Translations under genes and position numbers: made by a program
Source of the DNA: Spirochaetaceae bacterium
Lineage (GTDB): Bacteria; Spirochaetota; Spirochaetia; Treponematales; Breznakiellaceae
Direction: 5' to 3'
DNA length: 29,985 nt
Assembly: GCA_031288215.1 (NCBI GenBank)
Contig: JAITRV010000063.1
Span: 1 to 29,985 of the forward strand
Shown: positions 7,436 through 15,460 of the stretch, piece after piece
Position numbering within the stretch: the first letter of the stretch is position 1
Layout: each line of letters opens with the position of its first letter
The notes under the pieces: model-generated
Database searches by the model: none
What the model was told of the DNA's origin: nothing
The model's input: the letters and a program-made list of their open reading frames with translations, nothing else

Positions 7436-8906
7436 AGGGCTTATGATGAACGGAAATCCCCTCATGGGCTTTTCCGAACTGGCGGAAGCCATAGGAGCGC
7501 GGCTTATCTCTTTGAGCGGGCCGGGGGAGGGGGGATTCTATTCGGCGGCGCTTGATTCCCGCGCGGTAGAACCGGGGGCCCTCTTTGTGGCCCTCCCCGG
7601 AAGCTGCCGGGACGGCCATTGCTATGTGGAGGCCGCCTTTCGCGGAGGGGCCGCGGCGGCCCTGGTGGAGGAGTCGAGGCTGGGGAAGGCGGAACTTGCC
7701 CTGGAGGAGACCGCCCGAAGGCTGGGGAAGACCCTGCTGGTGGTGGAGGATACCCTCCGGGCGTTCCAGGACGCGGCGGCGGCCTACCTTAAAAAATTTC
7801 CCCGGCTCTTGAGGATAGGGATCACCGGGTCCGCGGGAAAAACCACCACCAAGGAAGCCGCCGCCGCCATGGCCGCAGCGGAGCGGCCCACGGTGACGAA
7901 TCCCGGCAACCTGAACTCCGAAACCGGTCTGCCCCTGGCGGTCTTTTCCGTCCGGGAACACCACCGGGTTGGGATTTTTGAGATGGGGATGAACCGGCGG
8001 GGGGAAATCGGGGAACTGGCCCGGGTGCTGAGGCCCCAGATTGCCCTGATAACCAATATCGGGAGCGCCCACGTGGGGATCCTGGGAAGTAAAGACGCCA
8101 TTGCCGAAGAAAAAAAGGCGATCTTTTCCCGGTTTACCGGGGAAGAAACGGCCCTGATCCCGGAGGATGAGGAGTATCGGGCCTTTTTAAGCGCCGGCGT
8201 CCGGGGCCGGGTCCGTTTCTTTGGGCGGGAGAGCTTCCCCGAACTCTCAGGGGTCCGGGATCTGGGCCTGGAGGGGACGGAGCTTACCTGGGAGGGCCTG
8301 CCGGTGCGCTTCGGCCTGCCGGGGAAGCACCATCTCCGGAACGCCCTGGCGGCCCTGGCCATTGCCCGGGAAATTCCCCTGGGGGCTCAGGCGGTACGCC
8401 GGGGCCTCCAGGGGGTACGGCCCCTCTTCGGCCGGGGGGAGATCCTCCGGGGGGCCGTGACGGTGGTTCAGGATTGCTACAACGCAAACCCCGAATCGGT
8501 CCTGGAGGCCCTTGCCTTCTGTGACGGCCTCCCCTGGCCGGGGCGGCGGGTCTACGTCATCGGTTCCATGCTGGAACTGGGGGAGGAGTCGGCGGCGGCC
8601 CATGAACGGATAGGCCGGGTCCTGGCCTCATCCGGGGCGGACCGGATCTTCCTGTTCGGCGCCGAGACCCGGGGGGCCCTGGGAGTCCTGGAACGGGTAG
8701 GGGAGGGGGGCGGAAGGGTTCCGGCCTGCTTCCATACCAATTATATAGACGTGTTGTCCCAGGCGGTGGCGGATTACGTCGCCCCGGGGGATCTGGTGCT
8801 CCTCAAGGGGTCCCGGGGTTGTGCCCTGGAACGGCTCACGGAGGTTCTTTTGTCAATCCCGGCTTCTGAAGGGGTAACAGCCACGGCGTGGGGAGGAGTT
8901 GTCTAG
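7428..8906 (+). CDS. murF: UDP-N-acetylmuramoyl-tripeptide--D-alanyl-D-alanine ligase
   Basis: This 492-residue cytoplasmic Mur ligase adds the D-Ala-D-Ala dipeptide to the UDP-MurNAc tripeptide. The N-terminal substrate domain has the DSRAVEPGALFVAL motif (around residues 43-56). The ATP site GITGSAGKTTTK is at 131-142, and later motifs include TNPGNLNSETGLPL, EMGMNRRGEI and NANPESV. ATG 7428 is chosen for the GGAGGGAG ribosome site about nine bases upstream and an eight-base overlap with ftsL; ATGs at 7443 and 7446 are possible. The stop overlaps the mraY GTG (TAGTG). murE is missing between ftsL and murF and must be elsewhere. Confidence 0.95.
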   Translation: MDKGLMMNGNPLMGFSELAEAIGARLISLSGPGEGGFYSAALDSRAVEPGALFVALPGSCRDGHCYVEAAFRGGAAAALVEESRLGKAELALEETARRLGKTLLVVEDTLRAFQDAAAAYLKKFPRLLRIGITGSAGKTTTKEAAAAMAAAERPTVTNPGNLNSETGLPLAVFSVREHHRVGIFEMGMNRRGEIGELARVLRPQIALITNIGSAHVGILGSKDAIAEEKKAIFSRFTGEETALIPEDEEYRAFLSAGVRGRVRFFGRESFPELSGVRDLGLEGTELTWEGLPVRFGLPGKHHLRNALAALAIAREIPLGAQAVRRGLQGVRPLFGRGEILRGAVTVVQDCYNANPESVLEALAFCDGLPWPGRRVYVIGSMLELGEESAAAHERIGRVLASSGADRIFLFGAETRGALGVLERVGEGGGRVPACFHTNYIDVLSQAVADYVAPGDLVLLKGSRGCALERLTEVLLSIPASEGVTATAWGGVV

Positions 8907-9985
8907 TGTTTTTACAGTTCTTATACCCCCTGGTGAAATATTTTACCCCCCTCAATATCCTGCAATACCTCACCTTCCGGGGGGCCTATGCGGCATTGAC
9001 GACCCTCTCTATCTGCTATATCTTCGGTCCCCGGATTATCGAGGCCCTTCTCCGCCTCAAGGTGGGGCAGGCGGTCCGGGAGGACGGACCGGCAACCCAT
9101 ATCAAAAAGAGCGGAACCCCCACCATGGGGGGAGTCTTCATTATCCTTTCCATGATCGTGGCGGTCCTCCTCTGGGAAGATCTGAATAACCACAAAGTAT
9201 GGCTTACCCTGGGGGCCCTGGCGGCCTTCGGCGGGGTGGGCTTCCTGGACGATTACCTCAAGGTCCGGCGTCATAACTCCGAGGGGCTTAAACCCTGGGC
9301 GAAACTGATCCTCCAGTTTGCCATCGCCATTGTCCTGGTGGTGATCCTCTACTTTACCGGGGGCGAGGGAATCACCGTCCTCTATATTCCCTTCTTCAAA
9401 AATCCCGTGGTAGACCTGGGCATCCTCTGGATCCCCTTTGCGGTCCTGCTGGTGGTGGGGGAGAGTAACGCGGTTAATTTTTCCGACGGTCTGGACGGCC
9501 TTCTGGCGGGGCTCATGATCCTGGTGTTTATCAGTCTGGCGATCCTGACCTACCTGACCGGCCGGGCGGATTATTCCTCCTATCTGGGAATCCCCTATAT
9601 TCCCGGAGCGGGAGAACTCACCGTTTTCTGCCTTGCCGCGGTGGGGGCCTGCGTCGGCTTCCTCTGGTTCAACGCCCATCCCGCGGAGGTCTTTATGGGG
9701 GATGTGGGCAGCCTTTCCCTGGGGGGAGTCGTGGCGGTGATTTCCCTGATCATCAAAAAAGAGATCCTTACCCTGATCATCGGCGGGGTCTTTGTGCTGG
9801 AAATCGCCTCAGTGATCCTCCAGGTTGCATCGTATAAAATACGGAAGAAACGGATCTTCAGAATGGCGCCCCTGCATCACCATTTCGAACTATCCGGCTG
9901 GGCGGAGACCCAGGTCGTTATCCGTTTCTGGATTTTGGGGGGCTTATTCGCTATCATAGCCCTTTCAACATTGAAAATCCAGTGA
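8906..9985 (+). CDS. mraY: Phospho-N-acetylmuramoyl-pentapeptide-transferase
   Basis: This 359-residue integral membrane enzyme makes lipid I by transferring phospho-MurNAc-pentapeptide to undecaprenyl phosphate. About ten membrane segments are apparent. Family motifs are KSGTPTMGGV (68-77), FLDDYLK with Asp115-Asp116, NFSDGLDG (191-198), FMGDVGS with Asp266, and the APLHHHFEL loop with His324-326. GTG 8906 is preferred over the in-frame GTG at 8888. It gives the standard N terminus, follows GGGGAGGAG by seven bases, and overlaps the murF stop. The stop TGA overlaps a tiny ORF that leads to ftsW. murD, normally next, is absent. Confidence 0.96.
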   Translation: MFLQFLYPLVKYFTPLNILQYLTFRGAYAALTTLSICYIFGPRIIEALLRLKVGQAVREDGPATHIKKSGTPTMGGVFIILSMIVAVLLWEDLNNHKVWLTLGALAAFGGVGFLDDYLKVRRHNSEGLKPWAKLILQFAIAIVLVVILYFTGGEGITVLYIPFFKNPVVDLGILWIPFAVLLVVGESNAVNFSDGLDGLLAGLMILVFISLAILTYLTGRADYSSYLGIPYIPGAGELTVFCLAAVGACVGFLWFNAHPAEVFMGDVGSLSLGGVVAVISLIIKKEILTLIIGGVFVLEIASVILQVASYKIRKKRIFRMAPLHHHFELSGWAETQVVIRFWILGGLFAIIALSTLKIQ

Positions 9986-10029
9986 TGAATTCCGATATTA
10001 TGAAGAAGATACGTGAGGAATGGGTATGA
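9985..10029 (+). other. 14-codon mini-ORF bridging mraY and ftsW
   Basis: ATG 9985 overlaps the mraY stop as TGATG. The frame encodes MNSDIMKKIREEWV and its TGA (10027-10029) overlaps the ftsW ATG as ATGA. Its codons GAG-GAA include the ftsW ribosome site GAGGA (10015-10019). It occupies the place of murD in other bacteria. It may act as a relay for translational coupling, or be chance. Confidence 0.35.
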
Positions 10030-11201
10030 ATCAATTTGTCATTGAAAATGCAAGCACCCCTCCCCAACGGGATCATATCCTGATTGCCCTGGTCTTTCTT
10101 CTGACCGGTATCGGACTCGTGACCCTCTACTCCGCTTCCTATGCCTTTGGGGAACGTCTTTATAGCGGGGGTCTCTATTTCTTTTTCCGGCAAGCCCGCA
10201 TGGGAGCCTTGGGGGTTCTGTTGTTTTTCCTGGGCCTCCATTTCCCCATGTCCCTGCTGCGGAAAGGCGTGGTGTTCCTGGTATTGGTGAGTATGATCCT
10301 CTGCGCCTTGACCCTGGTTCCCGGTATCGGGGTGGTAAAGAACGGCGCCGCCCGGTGGATCCGCCTGGGCCCCTTCTCTACGTATCAGCCCTCGGAATTA
10401 GTCAAGCTGGTATTGCCCCTGTACCTGGCCCATATCTTCGCCAAGAAAGAGGACCGGATCCGGTCTTTTTCCACCGCGGTACTGCCCCAGGCCCTGGTGA
10501 CCCTGATCTTTTTCTTTTTGATCTATATCCAGAACAATTTTTCTACCGCCATGCTTATCGCGGTCAATGCCCTGTTTGTTTTTTTTCTTGCGGGGGTACG
10601 GTTCCGCTATTTTATCGGCGCCGCGGTGATCCTCTTCCCCCTTTCGGCTTTCCTGATCTTAACCAAGGAACACCGGCTGCGGCGGTTCATCAGCTTTTTA
10701 TGGCCCGAATGGGATCCCCTGGGTGCGGGTTATCAGGTCCGGTCCTCCCTCCTGACCATAGGATCCGGAGGTTTTTGGGGAAAGGGGATAGGCCAGGGAA
10801 CCCGGAAGATCGCCAGTGTCCCCGAAGTGCAGTCGGATTTTGTTTTTTCCGCCTTCGCCGAGGAGGCGGGCTTTATAGGGGTCCTCTTGATCTTTGTGTT
10901 GTTTATCTTCTTTACCCTCCGGGGATACCGGGCGGCCCTGGGGGCCGCCGACAGTTTCTGCCGGCTCTTTGCCTTCGGCCTGGTCACCATCGTGGCTTCC
11001 CAGGCCCTGTTGAATATCGCCGTGGTTTCCGGGGTGCTTCCCGCCACGGGCATCCCCCTGCCCTTTTTCTCCGCCGGGGGCTCCTCCCTGGCCACTACCC
11101 TGCTGATAGCGGGGTTGATCGTGAATATTTCCGGTCTTTCCGGCAAACCGGCGCTTGCCCCGGGGGAGCATGTTGAAAAGGATGCGGAATATGCCGAGTA
11201 G
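10026..11201 (+). CDS. ftsW: Cell division SEDS protein FtsW (peptidoglycan glycosyltransferase)
   Basis: This 391-residue polytopic SEDS protein polymerises septal lipid II together with a class B penicillin-binding protein. Motifs seen are NGAARWIRLGPFSTYQPSE followed by LVKLVLPLYLA, a long second-half loop with GYQVRSSLLTIGSGG and EVQSDFVFSAFAEE, and GIPLPFFSAGGSS near the C terminus. ATG 10026 is preferred over ATG 10020 because GAGGA at 10015-10019 is correctly spaced only for the former. It overlaps the preceding mini-ORF by ATGA. Within a dcw cluster, FtsW rather than RodA is the sensible call. Confidence 0.92.
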   Translation: MNQFVIENASTPPQRDHILIALVFLLTGIGLVTLYSASYAFGERLYSGGLYFFFRQARMGALGVLLFFLGLHFPMSLLRKGVVFLVLVSMILCALTLVPGIGVVKNGAARWIRLGPFSTYQPSELVKLVLPLYLAHIFAKKEDRIRSFSTAVLPQALVTLIFFFLIYIQNNFSTAMLIAVNALFVFFLAGVRFRYFIGAAVILFPLSAFLILTKEHRLRRFISFLWPEWDPLGAGYQVRSSLLTIGSGGFWGKGIGQGTRKIASVPEVQSDFVFSAFAEEAGFIGVLLIFVLFIFFTLRGYRAALGAADSFCRLFAFGLVTIVASQALLNIAVVSGVLPATGIPLPFFSAGGSSLATTLLIAGLIVNISGLSGKPALAPGEHVEKDAEYAE

Positions 11202-12024
11202 TTATATCTATATGGAGAATGCCCTGCGGGAGGAGCATTCCGAGGAGAAAAAGAAATCCTCTCGTTTGGAAAAAAGGCTCAAGCGGATTCTGGTGATCAT
11301 TCTCCTGGCCATCGGGGCGGAACTCTGCTGGCTCCTCCTGATCAGTCCCTTTATGCCCCTGGGTACGGCGGAGATCGTCGGTATCCCCGGCATTGACCGG
11401 CGCATGGTCTTGGCCCAGGCGGGGATTAACGCCCATTCCTCCTACATGACCCTGAATGCCGCCGAGGCGGAAGCCGCCTTGGGGAACCTGTACCAGGTTG
11501 AATCCGCCCGGGTGATCAAGCATTTCCCCGACTCGGTGCGGATAATCCTCACGGGCCGGCAGCCGGCGGCCATGTCCCTGACGATGGTGGAGGGCCGGAT
11601 GGCGCCGGTATTTCTGGATCGCCGGGGGGTGGTCTTTAAGATAGGGGATGATGAAAACCTGTCCCGGTCCGTACCCCTGATCTCGGGCATTTTTTCCGAG
11701 GAGCCCTACCTGGGGCTGCGCCTTTCCCCGGCCTACACCGCGTTCCTGACCAATCTGGAACGGCTCCACCAGAGTTTCCCGGAACTCCTCTCGGCCATCT
11801 CCGAAATAGGGGTCCGCCGGAAGGCCTACAACGGCTTTGACCTCGTCCTCTATCCCCGGTATGAACCGGTGCGGATCCGGGCTTCCGCGGAATTGAATGA
11901 AGATGTGTTACGCTATATGATGTTGGTAATAGATGTTATAGTTTCTCAGGGTATCAAGGTTCATGAGATTGACTTTAGAAACGGTACGGCATCCTATACC
12001 CTAAAGGAGGGATCCTCTGGCTAA
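11191..12024 (+). CDS. ftsQ: Cell division protein FtsQ/DivIB
   Basis: This 277-residue bitopic protein has a basic cytoplasmic N terminus (SEEKKKSSRLEKRLKR), one membrane segment at about residues 32-53, and an extracytoplasmic POTRA-like domain at ~58-130. The latter has TAEIVGIPGI and the conserved VESARVIKHFPDSVRIILT pattern. It would bridge FtsL/FtsB and FtsW in the divisome. The frame is open upstream; ATG 11191 is preferred because AAAAGGA (11176-11182) is eight bases away, while ATG 11170 has its G-run only one base away. The gene overlaps the ftsW end, and its last codons hold the strong ftsA ribosome site. Confidence 0.87.
   Translation: MPSSYIYMENALREEHSEEKKKSSRLEKRLKRILVIILLAIGAELCWLLLISPFMPLGTAEIVGIPGIDRRMVLAQAGINAHSSYMTLNAAEAEAALGNLYQVESARVIKHFPDSVRIILTGRQPAAMSLTMVEGRMAPVFLDRRGVVFKIGDDENLSRSVPLISGIFSEEPYLGLRLSPAYTAFLTNLERLHQSFPELLSAISEIGVRRKAYNGFDLVLYPRYEPVRIRASAELNEDVLRYMMLVIDVIVSQGIKVHEIDFRNGTASYTLKEGSSG
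12003..12019 (+). promoter_or_regulatory. Strong ribosome site pointing to a CTG start for ftsA
   Basis: AAAGGAGG (12003-12010) is a near-perfect Shine-Dalgarno sequence. Six bases later is CTG (12017-12019), in frame with ftsA. The next usual start codon, TTG 12032, is 21 bases from the site, which is too far. The site lies inside the last codons of ftsQ. Confidence 0.65.
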
Positions 12025-13282
12025 CGATGGTTTGGTAGTCGGCCTTGATATCGGCACGACCAAGGTCTGCGCCGTAATCGGCGAGCGCAATGAAAACGGA
12101 AACCTCGAAATTACCGGTGTAGGGATGAGCCCTTCCACGGGGCTGCGGAAGGGGGTGGTCGTCAATATCGAAGCCACCCTCCGTTCCGTGGCCGCCGCCA
12201 TTGAGGCCGCGGAGATGATGAGCGGCCGGGAAGTCCACGCCTGCTGGACCGGTATCGGGGGCAGTCATATCGACGGCCTCAACTCCCGGGGGGTGGTGGC
12301 GGTTACCGGGAAAACCCGGGATACCCGGGAGCGGGAGATAGGTCCGGAAGATATAAAGCGGGTCCTGGAGGCTGCCCGGGCGGTGGTGCTCCCCATGGAC
12401 CGTCAGATCCTGGAGGTGATCCCCCAGAGTTATATCGTCGATGATCAGAAGGGCATCGCGGACCCCATGAACATGATCGGGGTTCGGCTGGAAGCGGAGG
12501 TTCATATCATAACCTGTTCCGTTACCAGCGCCCAGAACCTCATGAAATGCGTTAACCGGGCGGGATTCCGGGTTAACGACCTGATTCTTCAGTCCCTGGC
12601 GGCGGGCCGGGCGGTGCTTACCGGGGAGGAGAAGGAATTAGGGGTCGCCCTGATAGACCTCGGAGGGGGAACCACCAATCTCCTGGTGTATACCGAGGGT
12701 ACCCCCTATTCGACCTGCACCATCCCCGCCGGGGGTATTCAGGTTACCAAAGATATATCCCACATAAAACACATCTCCTTTGAGACCGCCGAGCGGATCA
12801 AGATGGATGCGGGGTGCTGCTGGGAGGAACTTTTGGAGGGGGATGATGATATCATCGTTCCCGGAGTGGGGGGCCGCCCTCCGCTGCCCATTCCCCGGTC
12901 CCAGATTTTGGAGATTATCCGTCCCCGGATGGAGGAGATCTTCGGCCTGGTAAAGGAGGAACTGGATAAGCTCTCCCTTTCCCGGCCCCTGGGGGGGGGG
13001 ATCGTGCTTTGCGGCGGGGGGGCCCAACTTCTGGGGGCTGCCGAACTGGCCGCCCTGGTGTTCAAGATGCCGGTACGGGTGGGGATACCCTTGCCGGTGG
13101 GAGGCCTTGTGGAGGAATACCGGAGCCCGGTCTATGCCACCGCGGTGGGGCTGGTCCTGGAAGGGGCCCTGCGGGAGGAGAAGCGGAATGTTGAGCGGGG
13201 CGGGGAAAGCCGGCCCCACGAGAAGGGACAGCCGTCCCTGTTCCGTAAGCTGGCGGATTGGCTGCGGAAGGAATTTTTTTAG
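12017..13282 (+). CDS. ftsA: Cell division protein FtsA
   Basis: This 421-residue actin-like ATPase anchors FtsZ to the membrane. It shows LDIGTTKVCAVIGE near the N terminus (phosphate 1 loop, DIGTTK at 11-16), IDLGGGTTNLLVY (phosphate 2) and GGGIVLCGGGAQLLG (adenosine motif). The C-terminal SLFRKLADWLRKEFF is the expected amphipathic membrane-targeting helix. The best ribosome site implies a CTG start at 12017 (M-ANDGLVVGLDIG); a TTG start at 12032 would leave only two residues before GLDIG. The CTG start overlaps the ftsQ stop region by eight bases. It is separated from ftsZ by 65 bases. Confidence 0.93.
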   Translation: MANDGLVVGLDIGTTKVCAVIGERNENGNLEITGVGMSPSTGLRKGVVVNIEATLRSVAAAIEAAEMMSGREVHACWTGIGGSHIDGLNSRGVVAVTGKTRDTREREIGPEDIKRVLEAARAVVLPMDRQILEVIPQSYIVDDQKGIADPMNMIGVRLEAEVHIITCSVTSAQNLMKCVNRAGFRVNDLILQSLAAGRAVLTGEEKELGVALIDLGGGTTNLLVYTEGTPYSTCTIPAGGIQVTKDISHIKHISFETAERIKMDAGCCWEELLEGDDDIIVPGVGGRPPLPIPRSQILEIIRPRMEEIFGLVKEELDKLSLSRPLGGGIVLCGGGAQLLGAAELAALVFKMPVRVGIPLPVGGLVEEYRSPVYATAVGLVLEGALREEKRNVERGGESRPHEKGQPSLFRKLADWLRKEFF

Positions 13283-13284
13283 GA

Positions 13285-13314
13285 TTGAGTAAGGCGGTTG
13301 GGACCGTCTATAGT
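13285..13314 (+). promoter_or_regulatory. Candidate ftsZ promoter
   Basis: TTGAGT (13285-13290) and TATAGT (13309-13314, one mismatch to TATAAT) are separated by 18 bases. Transcription would begin near 13321, about 27 bases before the ftsZ start. This is the largest gap within the division genes after mraZ, which fits a separate ftsZ promoter. The -35 match is only partial. Confidence 0.4.
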
Positions 13315-13347
13315 AAAAACAATTTTGTAGTGATTTGGGAGGAAAAA

Positions 13348-14523
13348 ATGGATATTCAAGTTTTGGAAGAGAAATTTTCCAATGAGCGGCGTACTATTAT
13401 TAAGGTTATCGGCGTCGGCGGGGGCGGATGCAATGCGGTGAACCGGATGATCGAACGTGAGGTAAAGGGTGTTGAGTTCATCGCCGCCAATACGGATCGG
13501 CAGGCGCTGAACCGGTCAAAGGCGAAGACCACCCTTACCATTGGGACGAAACTTACCTCCGGCCTTGGGGCCGGGGGCAATCCGGAGATCGGCGAGAAGG
13601 CGGCCATGGAGGATCGGGAGACGATCGCCAATGCCGTCAAGGGGGCGGACATGGTCTTTGTTACCGCCGGCATGGGGGGCGGTACGGGGACCGGGGCAGC
13701 ACCGGTGATTGCCCAGGTCGCCCGGGAGTCCGGCGCCCTGACCGTGGGGGTGGTGACCAAGCCCTTCAGTTTCGAGGGCCGGTATAAGATGCGCCTCGCC
13801 GAGGAGGGGATTGCCAAGATGCGGGAGGCGGTGGATACCCTCATCGTTATCCCCAACCAGCGGCTCTTCAATTCGGTGGAGCGGAAAACCACGATCCCCC
13901 AGGCATTTCTCATTGCCGATGATATACTCCGCCAGGGGGTGCAGGGGATTTCGGATCTGATCACCGAAACAGGATTGGTCAACATCGACTTTGCCGACAT
14001 CAAGACCATCATGTACGGTCAGGGGGACGCCCTGATGGGAATCGGTATCGGGAGCGGGGATAACCGGGCGGCCCTGGCGGCAAATAACGCCATTGATAAT
14101 CCTCTCCTGGAAGATACCACCCTGGAAGGGGCCCGGAAGATCCTGATCAATATCGCCGGAGGAGAGGATCTTACCCTGGTTGAATTGGACGAGGTGGTTC
14201 AGATCGTTACCGAGAACGCCGACGAGGATGTGCTGATCATCTATGGTACCACCCTGGACGCCAAACTGGGGGACAACCTTCAGGTAACGGTGATCGCCAC
14301 GGGCTTCCAAAAGGAGACCGCCAAGCTGGGCCAGGCCATCCGTGATCCGGAGGCGGATAAAGCCGGGCAGAGCGATCTCTTCAGGCAGGAGGAATGGGGG
14401 GCCATCATCGGCGGTTCAAAGCAGTCCGGGGACTTTCTTAGCATGAGAAATTACCGGTCCGACGATCTGGATGTGCCCACCGTCATCCGGAAGCCGAAAT
14501 TTTCCGCCGGGGGGAACGGCTAA
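13348..14523 (+). CDS. ftsZ: Cell division protein FtsZ
   Basis: This 391-residue tubulin-like GTPase forms the Z ring. The first nucleotide loop VIGVGGGGCNAVNRM is at 20-34, the tubulin signature GMGGGTGTGAAP is at ~108-119, and the T7 synergy loop with Asn213, Asp215 and Asp218 (NIDFADI) is at ~213-219. The C terminus ends with a DDLDVPTVIRK peptide, the conserved tail that binds FtsA, after a short linker. ATG 13348 follows GGGAGGA closely; longer in-frame extensions upstream read through ftsA and are rejected. It is followed after five bases by a recombinase gene. Confidence 0.97.
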   Translation: MDIQVLEEKFSNERRTIIKVIGVGGGGCNAVNRMIEREVKGVEFIAANTDRQALNRSKAKTTLTIGTKLTSGLGAGGNPEIGEKAAMEDRETIANAVKGADMVFVTAGMGGGTGTGAAPVIAQVARESGALTVGVVTKPFSFEGRYKMRLAEEGIAKMREAVDTLIVIPNQRLFNSVERKTTIPQAFLIADDILRQGVQGISDLITETGLVNIDFADIKTIMYGQGDALMGIGIGSGDNRAALAANNAIDNPLLEDTTLEGARKILINIAGGEDLTLVELDEVVQIVTENADEDVLIIYGTTLDAKLGDNLQVTVIATGFQKETAKLGQAIRDPEADKAGQSDLFRQEEWGAIIGGSKQSGDFLSMRNYRSDDLDVPTVIRKPKFSAGGNG

Positions 14524-14528
14524 GCCCG

Positions 14529-15437
14529 ATGAGGGACGGAAGCCTGCTGGAAGGGTACGCCGCCCGGCTCCTCGCCCTGGAGCGGCGGTCCCCTTCTACC
14601 GCTGAAACCTACCGGCTGGAGATCCGCCGGTTTTTGGGATGGCTGGAGGAGAAGCATATCCCCCTGTCGGAGGCGGGTTCCTTATCCCTGGCGGAGTACC
14701 TTGATTTTCGCGGGAGTTATGACGGGCTCGATCCCCGTTCCACCGCCAAGGCAATTTCGGCGCTGCGGTCCTTTTTCCGTTATACGGTGGACGAGGGGTT
14801 TCGGCAGGATAATCCCGCCGCTATCCTGGAACCCCCCGGGCGGAGGATACATCTGCCGGAGGTGCTGGATAGGGAGCGGGTGGACCGGCTCCTCTCCCTG
14901 GTCCCCACGGATACCCCCCTGGGGCTGCGGAACCGGACCCTCTTTGAGCTTATCTATTCGGCGGGCCTGCGGGTATCCGAGGCGGTTTCTTTGAATACGG
15001 GGGATCTGGATTTCACCCAGGGCCTGGCCCGGGTGGTGGGTAAGGGGAATAAGGAACGGCTGGCCCCCTTCGGGGCGGAGGCCGCGGGGTGGCTTAAACG
15101 GTATCTCGCCGAGGCCAGGCCCCGTCTGGCGGGGAAGGTCCGGTCGCCGGCGCTGTTTATCGGGAAGACCGGGAAACGGCTTTCCCGGAAGGGGATGTGG
15201 AAGAACTATATGAGGACGGCGAAGGGGGCGGGCCTTTCCTCGAAACTCCACACCCTGCGGCATAGCTATGCCACGGAACTCCTGGCGGGGGGGGCGGATC
15301 TCCGGTCGGTGCAGGAACTTTTGGGCCATGCGGATATTACCACCACCCAGGTCTATACCCATGTGGATGTTTCCCTCCTCCGGGAGAGCCACCGGCGGTA
15401 TGTGCCCGAACTGCGGAACCTTTCATCCCGGTCGTAA
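14529..15437 (+). CDS. Tyrosine recombinase, XerC/XerD family (first copy)
   Basis: This 302-residue recombinase has an N-terminal SAM-like core-binding domain (~1-100) and a C-terminal catalytic domain. The full catalytic set is visible: Arg148 (SAGLRVSE), Lys172 (GKGNKER), His241 and Arg244 (HTLRHSYA), His267 (LLGHADI) and the nucleophile Tyr276 (QVYTH). The length is typical of XerC/XerD, which resolve chromosome dimers at dif during division, and its place next to ftsZ fits. A second, equally complete copy lies ~4 kb downstream, so the pair could be the XerC/XerD partners. Which is which cannot be decided here. A phage or integron integrase is unlikely given the length and syntenic position. 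Confidence 0.88.
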   Translation: MRDGSLLEGYAARLLALERRSPSTAETYRLEIRRFLGWLEEKHIPLSEAGSLSLAEYLDFRGSYDGLDPRSTAKAISALRSFFRYTVDEGFRQDNPAAILEPPGRRIHLPEVLDRERVDRLLSLVPTDTPLGLRNRTLFELIYSAGLRVSEAVSLNTGDLDFTQGLARVVGKGNKERLAPFGAEAAGWLKRYLAEARPRLAGKVRSPALFIGKTGKRLSRKGMWKNYMRTAKGAGLSSKLHTLRHSYATELLAGGADLRSVQELLGHADITTTQVYTHVDVSLLRESHRRYVPELRNLSSRS

Positions 15438-15460
15438 ACCGGATGCGGGGGAGGTGAAGG

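Noticed and set aside
13258..13347. An upstream extension of ftsZ by 30 residues
   Set aside because: It overlaps the ftsA end, has no family similarity, and ATG 13348 has a clear ribosome site and the standard FtsZ N terminus.
14529..15437. Phage or integrative-element integrase with attachment sites
   Set aside because: The length, motifs and place in a conserved cluster fit a housekeeping Xer protein. I found no flanking att-like repeats, tRNA gene or cargo.
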